Source: Marisediminitalea oceani
GTDB taxonomy: Bacteria; Pseudomonadota; Gammaproteobacteria; Enterobacterales; Alteromonadaceae
Assembly: GCF_003731635.1 (NCBI RefSeq)
Contig: NZ_RCUA01000012.1
Span: 62,001-126,000 of the forward strand
Length of the DNA stretch: 64,000 nucleotides
Direction of reading: 5' to 3'
The stretch's first letter is position 1; every line of letters starts with the position of its first letter. Both the position numbers and the translations under genes were made by a program. Positions 1-8,605 of this stretch are shown in pieces. The notes beneath the pieces were generated by a model. It saw only the letters and a program-made list of their open reading frames with translations, searched no databases and was not told the DNA's origin.

Positions 1-326
1 TCCCGCACCAGTGGCTGATAATCTGACCTGTTGTGAAATACAACGTAATGATAAGGGTTCATGTAAGCCAAATCATAATTTGCCGCGGTTAACTCATCCT
101 CGAAACTGGGGATGTCTTTGGCAGTGATAAAGCTTAATGACAGACCGGTCTCCTGCGCAAGGTGCTGGAGCAGGGGAGTCCACATCTGAGCAAGTCGATA
201 AGCAGATTGCTGGGGCACTACACCGAAGGTGTATTGTGCTGGCTTCTCGGCAGGTGCCTGATTGCCTGAGTCGGCAAATACGTCGGTCGCCCCCAGAATA
301 GCCAGGATAACAAGCACAAATTTCAT
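1..326 (-). CDS. PhnD-like periplasmic substrate-binding protein, partial (3' end outside window)
   Basis: Only the first 108 codons are inside the window; the gene runs off the left edge. It starts at the ATG at 326. The product opens with a hydrophobic signal peptide (residues 1-18, ending ...VFA) followed by a mature start typical of the phosphate/phosphonate-binding family: a FGVVPQQ strand, then a helix with MWTPLLQHLAQETG, then the YDLAYMNPYHYV strand that is characteristic of PhnD-type proteins. In this family, members without a transporter next to them often act as the sensing subunit of a histidine kinase. It lies 25 bp downstream of a response-regulator gene on the same strand, so a signalling role is inferred; a kinase gene might follow beyond the edge. 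Confidence 0.8.
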   Translation of the reverse strand, partial: MKFVLVILAILGATDVFADSGNQAPAEKPAQYTFGVVPQQSAYRLAQMWTPLLQHLAQETGLSLSFITAKDIPSFEDELTAANYDLAYMNPYHYVVFHNRSDYQPLVR

Positions 327-351
327 ATTGCTCTCCGCTTTGATTTACCGT

Positions 352-912
352 TTATACCTGCATGAATTCTTCAAACAGTTGAGTCAGATCGTGATTTGAA
401 AACGGTTTGGTAAGGGTGGCGTCGGCGCCAAGTTCCTTAGCTTTTTCCAGGCTCGCATCGTCGAGCGCTGAAATCACAATAATTCTCAGACCACGCTGTG
501 ACTCCTGTTCACGGGTGTATTGCAATACACTGTAGCCGTCCATACCGGGCATGCTTAAATCAAGGGTCATTACCCGCGGTGAGTGCTGGCTCAGCATCAT
601 GCCTGCCTGAAAACCACCGGTAGCAATCAGCGTGTCGTAACCAGCGCGACGCGCCACCCGCTGGATGGATTTAGCCACTGGTAGTTCATCATCAACAATC
701 AGGATGAGCGGAGAAGCCTCGGGCTTGAGGCTATCCGGTATCGGCATATTATGGCGTTCCAGAAAATCGATAAAATCGTTGATCAGAACCCGGTTGTTGC
801 CACGGCCAGGTAATTTAAAGCCCTTTAACTTGCCGCTTTCCAGCCATCGGATAACCGTTCGGAGATTAACGTCACAATATTCGGCAATTTCGCCGGATGT
901 CAGTGTTTTCAC
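352..912 (-). CDS. Response regulator with N-terminal excisionase/MerR-like DNA-binding domain
   Basis: The 186-residue product has an inverted architecture: a winged helix-turn-helix of the excisionase/MerR type at residues 3-52 (LTSGEIAEYCDV, then a GKLKGFKLPGRG wing), and a receiver domain at 68-186. The receiver has the acidic pair D74-D75, phospho-acceptor D118, S148 and K169, all the residues expected of a phosphorylatable domain. The start is GTG at 912, chosen because GAGGA lies 6 nt upstream. It heads a two-gene unit with the PhnD-like gene and is divergent from the REC-EAL gene at 1101. It is probably a DNA-binding regulator of this locus. The cognate kinase is not visible. Confidence 0.9.
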   Translation of the reverse strand: MKTLTSGEIAEYCDVNLRTVIRWLESGKLKGFKLPGRGNNRVLINDFIDFLERHNMPIPDSLKPEASPLILIVDDELPVAKSIQRVARRAGYDTLIATGGFQAGMMLSQHSPRVMTLDLSMPGMDGYSVLQYTREQESQRGLRIIVISALDDASLEKAKELGADATLTKPFSNHDLTQLFEEFMQV

Positions 913-1100
913 AGTTGATCCTCGTTGCTTAAGTTTTCATCGAGACCCATTTATAGCATTGTTAATCAAATATGGCAATTAAGCAATATGTATAATTTGC
1001 GACATTAGTGACATTGTGCTAATTTGTGATAACAACATGAATTATCTGTCTGCAAGGAATCGCACATCGGATTATTGTTATCATAAAAGAGGTAGATAGC

Positions 1101-2792
1101 ATGGCTTGTGATACCCAGAGTGCTAGTCCAGAAAAAGCACTTAATTTACTGCTGGTAGATGACGAAAAAGGCGTGGTCAACGCCCTCAAACGTGAACTTA
1201 AAGATCTTAACTGCTGCATCACTACAACCACTTCTGGTCGCAAAGCTATGTCTGTATTGCGCGAGCAGGATGTCGCTCTGTTAATCACCGATCATAAGAT
1301 GCCTGACGTGAATGGCGTCGATCTGGTGCGATTTGCTAAACAATACTCTCCCGATACGCACATCTTTATGCTCAGCGGTGAAGGCGATTTACAGGCGGCA
1401 GTAGAATTACTCAATCAGCGTATGCTGACAAAGTATCTCACCAAGCCCTGGAATCGCCAGGATTTGCGTAATGAAGTGGTAAAAGTGCTTAATCAGTGCA
1501 GCGAGGGAGGACAAAAAACATCGGCGCAACAACTGGCCGACTTTGATCACGAAAATGATAAGCCAAATCTGCGTGATTATGAGTCGGTGGTGCTGATTAA
1601 GCTTATGAACGTTTCAGACATCAGCCTGGCCCATGGGGAAGCTGCATCGCTGGATACCGAAGCCTATATTGGCCAGCGTCTGGAATATATGGTCACGCAG
1701 CCACACTTGCTACAACGCACTCAGGCTGGAGTGTTTGCGCTGTATCTTAAAGAATCCACCATCGAAATAACGCGCTCTCTGTGTTGCCAGATTCGCCAGC
1801 AGTTGCAGCGTACCTTTTTAATTAAAGGGACATCGATATTCTGTCACATAGGCGTGGGGTTTAGAAACCTCAGGGATTCGCAGCTTGACCACGATATTCT
1901 GATCAGCAGCCTGGTTGATACCATCGTTCGCGACAGTCATCGCATCAGTATTTCGCAGTTGGATAACTCCACTATTACGCAGTACCGTCGACAGCAGCAG
2001 CTCAGCGCAGAGGTGCAAAGTGGATTGCGGAATCAGGAGTTTAAGCTGGCCTATCAGCCCAAAGTGCAGCTGAGCTCGGGGATGATTAATAGTGCTGAAG
2101 TGCTGCTGCGCTGGCAACATCACAGCCTGGGATGGGTTCCTCCTTCAGAATTTGTCCGTCTGGCGGAGCTGGACGGTCAGATAGAAGCCATTGGCGAATG
2201 GGTACTGGATCAGGGGTTTAAAGTTGCCAGCGAACTAAGACGCTTTAGTGCTGAGCTCGACAGTATTGCCATTAATATTTCGGCCAAACAATTGCAATCT
2301 TCGCGCATTGTGGAATTTATCGGTGAACGCCTGCAGCACTATTATCTGCCTCCTTCATTTATTGAACTGGAACTAACCGAAACCGCGCTGGCTGAAAACT
2401 CTCACTACCTTGAAGAGCTTCTTTGGCAACTTAAGTTACTCGGAGTGAGACTTGCCGTTGATGATTTTGGCGCTGGCTTTACGTCGTTTTCGTACCTGTC
2501 TAAATTGCCCATCGATACCCTGAAGCTCGACAAGGTAATGATTGATAACCTGCATACCGATAGTCACCGCCAGGAGTTTATTCACAATCTGATTCTGAGT
2601 TGTAAGAAACTGGGTATTGAGGTGGTTGCTGAAGGCGTTGAGGAAGAGGCGGATTTGCGCTGTCTTCAGGCCATGCGTTGCGACAAGATCCAGGGCTACA
2701 TATTTAGCCCGGCAGTCTCCCGCCAGGAATTTGAAAAGCTCATGATAAGACAACCTTTTTATGCCAAATTTAAGGCACAACAGGGACGTTAA
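1101..2792 (+). CDS. REC-EAL response regulator, predicted c-di-GMP phosphodiesterase
   Basis: The 563-residue protein has a receiver domain (about 13-130; D20-D21, phospho-acceptor D64, K115), a middle region (155-290) with the spacing of a GGDEF fold but no GGDEF motif, and an EAL domain (310-555). The EAL residues for metal binding and catalysis are present: E333 (EVLLRW in place of EALLRW), N392 in NISAKQL, E425 and E428 in ELTETAL, D454-D455, K475, E511 in AEGVE and Q531. Activity as a phosphodiesterase breaking down c-di-GMP is therefore predicted; the degenerate GGDEF may be regulatory. AGAGG lies 8 nt before the ATG. It is divergent from the excisionase-type regulator and likely belongs to the same signalling circuit. 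Confidence 0.9.
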   Translation: MACDTQSASPEKALNLLLVDDEKGVVNALKRELKDLNCCITTTTSGRKAMSVLREQDVALLITDHKMPDVNGVDLVRFAKQYSPDTHIFMLSGEGDLQAAVELLNQRMLTKYLTKPWNRQDLRNEVVKVLNQCSEGGQKTSAQQLADFDHENDKPNLRDYESVVLIKLMNVSDISLAHGEAASLDTEAYIGQRLEYMVTQPHLLQRTQAGVFALYLKESTIEITRSLCCQIRQQLQRTFLIKGTSIFCHIGVGFRNLRDSQLDHDILISSLVDTIVRDSHRISISQLDNSTITQYRRQQQLSAEVQSGLRNQEFKLAYQPKVQLSSGMINSAEVLLRWQHHSLGWVPPSEFVRLAELDGQIEAIGEWVLDQGFKVASELRRFSAELDSIAINISAKQLQSSRIVEFIGERLQHYYLPPSFIELELTETALAENSHYLEELLWQLKLLGVRLAVDDFGAGFTSFSYLSKLPIDTLKLDKVMIDNLHTDSHRQEFIHNLILSCKKLGIEVVAEGVEEEADLRCLQAMRCDKIQGYIFSPAVSRQEFEKLMIRQPFYAKFKAQQGR

Positions 2793-2842
2793 CCCGGCGG
2801 CTTAAAAAGCTTGATATAGCGCAATAGTTGACCATGCGGCAG

Positions 2843-2871
2843 CTTGAAAACCCTACACCGACCAACCATAT
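2843..2871 (+). promoter_or_regulatory. Sigma-32-like heat-shock promoter
   Basis: CTTGAAA at 2843-2849 followed, after 14 nt, by AACCATAT at 2864-2871. The -35 element is a perfect match to the sigma-32 consensus, and the -10 matches CCCCATNT in six of eight positions. It lies about 100 nt upstream of the small heat-shock gene, which fits its expected control. Confidence 0.65.
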
Positions 2872-2971
2872 TTATGATGCAGGGAGCAATAAATTCACTC
2901 ATCGTAAAACGATGAAGGAAAAGTACCTGAGGACAGGTTAGCGAACTATCGGTATCGATTAAGGAGGGGTT

Positions 2972-3433
2972 ATGAGTTTATTTCCAAGTGTGTTTGGTCG
3001 TAATCACCCTGGTGCATTAAAAGGCGAAATTGATCGTGTTTTTGATGATTTCTTTGCTGGTTTTCCGGCCATGACAGGTTTCGCCGCTGGTGATAACGTT
3101 TATATGCCGGCGTTGGATTTAAAAGAAACCAAAGAAGGCCTTGAGTTAACCGCAGACTTGCCGGACATGAAGAAAGAAGATATTCATCTGGAAGTTCAGC
3201 AAGACCGTTTAGTGCTTTCAGGTATGCGTAAGCAGGAACAGGAATCCACAACAGACGAAGGCTTTCATGTCAGAGAACGTCGCAGTGGCAGCTTCAGGCG
3301 GGTTGTCGCCTTACCCTTTGCCGTTAACGACAATGCTGATGTGGTAGCACGGTATAACAACGGTGTGTTACGGGTTCTTATCCCACGTCCGGCTAATCCG
3401 GTTGATAATACGCAGCGTGTCAGTATCAGTTAG
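2972..3433 (+). CDS. Hsp20/alpha-crystallin small heat-shock protein
   Basis: A 153-residue ATP-independent holdase chaperone. The alpha-crystallin domain spans about residues 45-150, from MPALDLKETKEGLELTADLPDMKKEDI through the conserved GVL motif (NNGVLRVLIP) near the C-terminus, with the short R-x-x-S-I-S tail after it. The N-terminal arm (FPSVFGRNHPGALKGEIDRVFDDFF) is typical of class A bacterial Hsp20. A strong AAGGAGG ribosome-binding site precedes the ATG by 6-7 nt. The gene is monocistronic, with a sigma-32-like promoter upstream and a clear terminator downstream at 3532-3560. Confidence 0.93.
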   Translation: MSLFPSVFGRNHPGALKGEIDRVFDDFFAGFPAMTGFAAGDNVYMPALDLKETKEGLELTADLPDMKKEDIHLEVQQDRLVLSGMRKQEQESTTDEGFHVRERRSGSFRRVVALPFAVNDNADVVARYNNGVLRVLIPRPANPVDNTQRVSIS

Positions 3434-3531
3434 GCCCGGTTGCAGTGCATTTATTTTCGCGCGGATTGCAGCGCTAATGCCTGAAATGCCACTGACTGAA
3501 CCAAATTGAATCCATCACGTAAAAAGTCCAG

Positions 3532-3560
3532 GCCCCGCTCGCTGCGGGGCTTGTTTTTTT
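3532..3560 (+). terminator. Rho-independent terminator after hsp20
   Basis: Stem GCCCCGC (3532-3538) / GCGGGGC (3544-3550) with a 5-nt loop, followed by TTGTTTTTTT. It separates the heat-shock gene from prlC. Confidence 0.92.
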
Positions 3561-3619
3561 AGCCTGTGAACCCCATCACTAAAGCAATATTAATTTGGCA
3601 ACGGATCCTAATAACGACT

Positions 3620-5665
3620 ATGACTACACTTGCACTCGAACAGGTAGATGGCCTGCCACGTTTTTCTCAAATTACCCCGGATCAGGTGAAGCCTGCGGTT
3701 ACCAAAGCAATTGAAGACTGTAAGCAAACCATCGAGGCGGTGGTTGCCAGTGGTGATTATTCTTATGCTAATGTGGTAAGCAAAATCGATGAAGCAGACG
3801 ATGTGCTGGGCAAAGTCTGGTCGCCGGTGTCGCATATGAATTCGGTAGTCAGCAGCGATGAGCTGCGTGAAGCTCACGATGCCTGTTTGCCACTGTTGTC
3901 AGAATACGGCACCTGGGTGGGCCAGCATGAAGGGTTGTTCCAGGCATACAAGGCCCTGCGCGACAGTGATGAATATCTGCAACTGGATGAATCGCAGCGT
4001 AAGGTTATTGATAACACATTACGCGACTTTACCTTGTCTGGTGTGGCGCTGCCGCCCGAGAAAAAACAGCGCTTTGCGCAGATTCAGGCTCGCTTATCTG
4101 AGTTATCGTCAACCTTCAGCAATAATGTGATGGATGCCACCATGGGCTGGACCAAACACATTACCGACGAGTCAGAACTGGCTGGTTTGCCAGAGTCGGC
4201 ACTTGCTGCTGCGCAACAGGCTGCACACCAGAAAGATCTGCAGGGCTGGTTATTCACGCTGGATATTCCCAGCTACCTGCCGGTGATGTTGTATGCCGAT
4301 AACCGTGCGCTGCGCGAGGAAATGTACCGTGCTTATGCAACCCGCGCATCCGATCAGGGGCCAAATGCTGGTGAATGGGATAACACTGCGATTATTAATG
4401 AAACCCTCGCCCTGCGTTCAGAAATCGCATCGCTATTAGGCTTTGCCAGTTATGCAGAGCGTTCTCTGGCTACCAAAATGGCCAATTCAACCTCGCAGGT
4501 AGTGGGCTTTCTACGCGACTTAGCGGCGAAATCCAAACCTCAGGCCGAAAAAGAGCTGGCCGAAGTGCGGGCTTATGCTGCTGAAAAGCACCAGATGGAC
4601 GAGCTTGAAGCCTGGGACGTACCCTATTACAGCGAGAAGCTGAAGCAGGAGCGTTACAGTATTTCAGATGAAATACTGCGGCCATATTTCCCGGAGAACA
4701 AAGCGCTGGCCGGTTTATTTACGGTGGTAGAGAAACTTTATGGCCTGACTATTACGGAAGTCGAAAATGCCGATACCTGGCATAAAGATGTGCGCCTGTT
4801 CTCTATTACCGACAAAGACGACACCCTGCGAGGTCAGTTCTACCTCGACCTCTACGCTCGCCCGAAAAAGCGTGGCGGTGCCTGGATGGATGAATGCCGT
4901 GTGCGCCGCTTTCAGGCCTCCGGCGAGCTGCAAACACCGGTGGCGTACCTCACCTGTAACTTCAACGGGCCGGTCGGCGATAAGCCAGCCCTGTTTACCC
5001 ATGATGAAGTGGTAACCTTATTCCACGAATTTGGTCATGGTATTCATCACATGCTTACGCAAATGTCAGTGCCCGGGGTATCAGGCATTAATGGCGTACC
5101 CTGGGATGCGGTTGAATTACCCAGTCAGTTCCTGGAAAACTGGTGCTGGCAGGAAGAGGCTCTGGGCTTTATCTCCGGTCACTACGAAACTGGCGAGCCG
5201 CTACCTAAAGAATTATTGGATAAAATGCTGGCCGCCCGGGATTATCAGGCCGCCATGCAAATGATCCGTCAACTGGAGTTCAGCCTGTTCGACTTCCTGC
5301 TCCATATGGAAGACGGCGAGCATGTGGATGTTCAGCAGGTTCTCTCGCAGGTTCGCAACGAAGTAGCTGTGCTCCAGCCGCCCTCGTTCAATCGTTTCCA
5401 GCATAGCTTTGGGCATATCTTTGCCGGTGGTTATGCAGCTGGTTACTACAGCTACAAATGGGCAGAAGTGTTGTCTGCCGATGCGTTCAGCCGGTTCGAG
5501 GAAGAAGGTATCTTCAATCCGCAAACGGGCGCCGACTTTCTGCACAATATTCTTGAAATGGGCGGCAGCCGTGAGCCAATGGATTTATTTGTGGCCTTCA
5601 GAGGGCGCGAGCCTAAAGTAGACGCACTGCTACGCCATAACGGCATTGTGGCGACAGGTGCCTGA
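3620..5665 (+). CDS. prlC: Oligopeptidase A, zinc metallopeptidase M3
   Basis: The cytosolic M3 thimet-type peptidase degrades short peptides, including cleaved signal peptides. From the ATG at 3620 the product is 681 residues, one longer than the E. coli enzyme. The zinc motif HEFGH falls at 469-473, with a further His at 476. That is the same numbering as the E. coli protein, so this start is preferred over the in-frame ATG at 3566, which would add 18 residues (MNPITKAILIWQRILITT) with no counterpart. The C-terminal region (FAGGYAAGYYSYKWAEVLSADAF) is the family signature. It ends TGATG, overlapping the next gene by one base, so the two are translationally coupled. Confidence 0.96.
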   Translation: MTTLALEQVDGLPRFSQITPDQVKPAVTKAIEDCKQTIEAVVASGDYSYANVVSKIDEADDVLGKVWSPVSHMNSVVSSDELREAHDACLPLLSEYGTWVGQHEGLFQAYKALRDSDEYLQLDESQRKVIDNTLRDFTLSGVALPPEKKQRFAQIQARLSELSSTFSNNVMDATMGWTKHITDESELAGLPESALAAAQQAAHQKDLQGWLFTLDIPSYLPVMLYADNRALREEMYRAYATRASDQGPNAGEWDNTAIINETLALRSEIASLLGFASYAERSLATKMANSTSQVVGFLRDLAAKSKPQAEKELAEVRAYAAEKHQMDELEAWDVPYYSEKLKQERYSISDEILRPYFPENKALAGLFTVVEKLYGLTITEVENADTWHKDVRLFSITDKDDTLRGQFYLDLYARPKKRGGAWMDECRVRRFQASGELQTPVAYLTCNFNGPVGDKPALFTHDEVVTLFHEFGHGIHHMLTQMSVPGVSGINGVPWDAVELPSQFLENWCWQEEALGFISGHYETGEPLPKELLDKMLAARDYQAAMQMIRQLEFSLFDFLLHMEDGEHVDVQQVLSQVRNEVAVLQPPSFNRFQHSFGHIFAGGYAAGYYSYKWAEVLSADAFSRFEEEGIFNPQTGADFLHNILEMGGSREPMDLFVAFRGREPKVDALLRHNGIVATGA

Positions 5666-6351
5666 TGGCGGCGGAATCATTTGCCGCTATCTATGCCCGG
5701 GCGGCTGAACGAAAGGGCGGCGAGCGGGGGCTGGAAGCGCTGGTTAGTCAGCCTTTGACGCCGGCTGGCGTTAAGGCTTTGAGCGATGATCGGGTGCTGT
5801 CGGCCTTTACTAAAAAAGTCTTTCAGTCAGGCTTTGTGTGGCGCGTGATTGAGCAAAAGTGGCCGGAATTTGAAGCGCTGTTTTTTAACTTTGAGGTTGA
5901 AAAAGTGCTGTTGATGTCTGATGAAATGCTCGAACAGCGGGCCACGGATAAACGGATCGTTCGTAACCTTAAAAAAGTTATGACGATCCGCGACAACGCG
6001 CTCATGCTCAATGACATTCGTTTGTCGCACGGAAGCTTTGGTAAATTTGCCAGCCAGTTTACCGGTGCAGCTGTTATCGACCTGTGGACTCACCTAAAAA
6101 AGCACGGAGCGCGATTGGGCGGCAACACTGGTCCTTATGCACTTCGTGCGTTGGGAATTGACACATTTCTGCTAAGCCGCGATGTGGAAGGTTATTTTCG
6201 GGCTTATGATCTGATCAGCGGCGGCCTGACATCAAAGCAAAGCCTTACCACCATCGCCAATATCTTTGCTGACTGGCAGGCCCAAAGTGGCCGTAGTCTG
6301 CAGGAGCTGAGTCAGATTTTGGCCTACAGCTGCGGCGATAACCGCGTTTAA
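5665..6351 (+). CDS. DNA-3-methyladenine glycosylase I-like protein (Tag superfamily)
   Basis: The 228-residue product resembles the adenine-glycosylase branch of the helix-hairpin-helix DNA glycosylases, which remove alkylated bases. Visible features are the helical core (VFQSGFVWRVIEQKWPEFE, then RIVRNLKKVMTIRDNA) and a segment LGGNTGPYALRALGIDTFLLSRDV that resembles the hairpin and following helix. It lacks the Cys/His zinc ligands of classical Tag (no CGW start and no C-terminal Cys cluster), so it is a divergent subfamily. Start ATG overlaps the stop of prlC; gph follows after 19 nt, suggesting a prlC-glycosylase-gph unit. Substrate is unknown. Confidence 0.75.
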   Translation: MAAESFAAIYARAAERKGGERGLEALVSQPLTPAGVKALSDDRVLSAFTKKVFQSGFVWRVIEQKWPEFEALFFNFEVEKVLLMSDEMLEQRATDKRIVRNLKKVMTIRDNALMLNDIRLSHGSFGKFASQFTGAAVIDLWTHLKKHGARLGGNTGPYALRALGIDTFLLSRDVEGYFRAYDLISGGLTSKQSLTTIANIFADWQAQSGRSLQELSQILAYSCGDNRV

Positions 6352-6370
6352 ATTAACAAGGTCGTCTGTC

Positions 6371-7051
6371 ATGGAAGAAAAGCAATACCCCTTTATATTG
6401 TTTGATCTCGACGGCACGCTGGTAGACAGCGTGCCGGACCTCGCCTATTGCGTGGATATAGCCATGCAGGCGGTAGGTTTGCCGCCCCGCGGCGTAGACG
6501 CAGTGCGCTGCTGGGTGGGCAATGGTATCGAGAAGCTTATGCAGCGCGCGGTATCAGGCACTATGGACGAGCAACCCGACGAGCGCTTGTTTACCCCTGC
6601 CTACCAAGCATTTCTGGCTGCTTATAAAGCGCATAACGCCAAGCGCAGTACGGTTTATGAGGGCGTGATACCGGCCCTGGATTGGTTAACGGCAAACGGT
6701 TATAAACTTGCCTGCGTGACGAACAAAGCCGAAGCATTTACCTTGCCTTTACTGGCAGAGAAAGGGCTGAACCATTATTTTTCGGTAGTGGTAAGCGGTG
6801 ATACCTGCGCGCATAAAAAGCCTCACCCGGATCCTTTGCTGTTTGCGTTAGATAAACTGGGTGGTAAGCCGTCGCAAGCGCTGATGATTGGTGATTCAAA
6901 ATCCGATATTCATGCGGCGAGAGCCGCTGGTTGTGCGGTCTTCGCGTTACCCTACGGATATAATCATGGCGAGGACATTCAGCTTTATTACCCGGACAAG
7001 GTGCTAGACTCGCTGGCCGAGTTACCTGCCATTGTTGCGCCCGGTCAATAA
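6371..7051 (+). CDS. gph: Phosphoglycolate phosphatase, HAD superfamily
   Basis: The 226-residue HAD hydrolase dephosphorylates 2-phosphoglycolate, which arises during repair of oxidised DNA ends. Motif I is FDLDGTLVDS with nucleophile D12 and acid D14. Motif II is T117 in CVTNK, motif III K150 in HKKPHPDP, and motif IV GDSKSD with D175 and D179. The cap domain (residues 16-90) has the helical PGP type. Length matches Gph of other gammaproteobacteria. It lies 19 nt after the glycosylase gene and upstream of ubiE. A related HAD phosphatase activity cannot be excluded from sequence alone. Confidence 0.88.
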   Translation: MEEKQYPFILFDLDGTLVDSVPDLAYCVDIAMQAVGLPPRGVDAVRCWVGNGIEKLMQRAVSGTMDEQPDERLFTPAYQAFLAAYKAHNAKRSTVYEGVIPALDWLTANGYKLACVTNKAEAFTLPLLAEKGLNHYFSVVVSGDTCAHKKPHPDPLLFALDKLGGKPSQALMIGDSKSDIHAARAAGCAVFALPYGYNHGEDIQLYYPDKVLDSLAELPAIVAPGQ

Positions 7052-7191
7052 CATCGGGCAAGTCATCATGAACAGGATGGTAAGCGCCCACGGTTTTGGT
7101 TACACTTGCCGCATTGCATCAGCCGGCTCAACATTCTTTCTCGCGCTTTCAGGGTGTTGAGATCCCGGACTCTAAAAAGAAGAACTTACCC

Positions 7192-7977
7192 ATGTCAGAA
7201 CAACAAACACCAAACAGTGAAGAAACCAGTTCATCTGAACAATCGACGCACTTCGGCTTTAAAACAGTCGACCGGACTAAAAAGGCGTCTATGGTAGCCG
7301 GTGTCTTTGATTCCGTTGCAGCTAAATACGATGTCATGAACGACTTTATGTCGATGGGCATTCATCGTTTATGGAAACGCTACACTATAGACTGTAGTGG
7401 TATTAAGAGTGGCCATAAGGTGCTCGATCTGGCTGGTGGTACCGGAGATCTGGCTGCTAAGTTTTCCCGATTGGTTGGTCCGACTGGTCAGGTGGTTTTG
7501 GCTGATATTAACCATTCCATGCTATCGGTTGGTCGTGACAAATTGCGTGATAAAGGCGTAGTTGGCAATGTCGACTATGTGCAGGCAAATGCTGAAGCCC
7601 TGCCATTTCCGGACAATCATTTTGATTTGGTAACCATGGCTTTTGGCCTGCGTAATGTTACCGATAAAGATAAAGCGCTGGCCTCCATCTTCCGGATTCT
7701 GAAACCCGGTGGCCGCCTGTTGGTGCTGGAGTTTTCCAAACCCACCAACGAAATGCTGTCGAAAACCTACGACTGGTATTCATTTAATATTCTGCCCACC
7801 ATGGGACAACTGGTTGCTAACGACCGCGAGAGTTACCAGTATCTGGCTGAGTCTATTCGCATGCACCCGGATCAGGATACGCTTAAATCCATGTTTGAGA
7901 ATGCGGGCTTTGAACACTGCGATTACCAGAATCTGACCGGTGGAATTGTAGCCTTGCACCGGGGTTATAAATTTTAA
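7192..7977 (+). CDS. ubiE: Ubiquinone/menaquinone C-methyltransferase
   Basis: SAM-dependent enzyme that methylates 2-polyprenyl-6-methoxy-1,4-benzoquinol (and demethylmenaquinol) in quinone synthesis. From the ATG at 7192 the product is 261 residues. The earlier in-frame start at 7096 adds 32 residues with no family counterpart, so 7192 is preferred. A Ser/Glu-rich N-terminal tail precedes the UbiE signature [18 protein letters not shown]. The SAM loop [10 protein letters not shown] is at 79-88, and the later family motif ends in [12 protein letters not shown]. The stop TAA overlaps the ATG of ubiJ by one base. Confidence 0.96.
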   Translation: MSEQQTPNSEETSSSEQSTHFGFKTVDRTKKASMVAGVFDSVAAKYDVMNDFMSMGIHRLWKRYTIDCSGIKSGHKVLDLAGGTGDLAAKFSRLVGPTGQVVLADINHSMLSVGRDKLRDKGVVGNVDYVQANAEALPFPDNHFDLVTMAFGLRNVTDKDKALASIFRILKPGGRLLVLEFSKPTNEMLSKTYDWYSFNILPTMGQLVANDRESYQYLAESIRMHPDQDTLKSMFENAGFEHCDYQNLTGGIVALHRGYKF

Positions 7978-8600
7978 TGCCCGCGCTACCTCTGCTTACT
8001 GCCACTATTGAAACAGCACTGAATAAAGTGCTGTCGCTTGATCCTGACGCTGCGGCAAAGCTAAGCCAACTGCAAGGCAAGCGACTGGTAGTTGAGCTTG
8101 ACGACCTTAAGCAGCGCTTTGCATTGGTGTTTTCCTGCAAGGTTGATGTGCTGGCTCTGGCCGATGCGCCGGGCCCGGCTGGCGATGATGAATGCGTTAT
8201 CAAAACCCGTTTGAGTGTTCTACCCAGCCTTCGAGACACCAGTCAGTTAACCCGGTTGATTAAAAGCGGTGAGCTGGAAGTGAATGGCGAGCTGGCAATT
8301 GCTCAGGCGTTTTCTGGTTTACTACAGTCACTGAATATTGATTTGGAAGAGCAACTGGCCATTCGAACCAACGATGTGATCGCTCACGAGTTATTTGGTT
8401 TAGCAGCCAAAGCCCAGGCGCAGCTGCAGAAAGCTGGCCGCAAAGCCGAGGCCATTCTGGGTAGCGCGCTTACCGATGAAAAACAACTGGCGGCCCATAA
8501 ACTGGCGGTGATGCATTTTTCCGATCAGGTGAGCAGTCTGCGTGATGATGCCGAACGTTTCGAAGCGCGTCTTGAGCGACTGGAACGGAGCAAACAGTAG
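7977..8600 (+). CDS. ubiJ: Ubiquinone biosynthesis accessory factor UbiJ (SCP2 domain)
   Basis: A 207-residue SCP2-type lipid-binding protein. In E. coli, UbiJ binds the hydrophobic quinone intermediates and works with UbiK to hold the soluble Ubi complex together. The SCP2 fold covers residues 15-110, including the [23 protein letters not shown] sheet and [18 protein letters not shown]. The rest is helical and likely coiled-coil ([37 protein letters not shown]), as in the family. It sits between ubiE and ubiB with a 1-nt overlap upstream and 5 nt downstream, the standard gene order. Confidence 0.93.
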   Translation: MPALPLLTATIETALNKVLSLDPDAAAKLSQLQGKRLVVELDDLKQRFALVFSCKVDVLALADAPGPAGDDECVIKTRLSVLPSLRDTSQLTRLIKSGELEVNGELAIAQAFSGLLQSLNIDLEEQLAIRTNDVIAHELFGLAAKAQAQLQKAGRKAEAILGSALTDEKQLAAHKLAVMHFSDQVSSLRDDAERFEARLERLERSKQ

Positions 8601-8605
8601 GAACT

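Noticed and set aside
7977-8600. Antisense or internal small RNA in ubiJ, as EsrE in E. coli
   Set aside because: No promoter or terminator inside ubiJ could be supported from the sequence.
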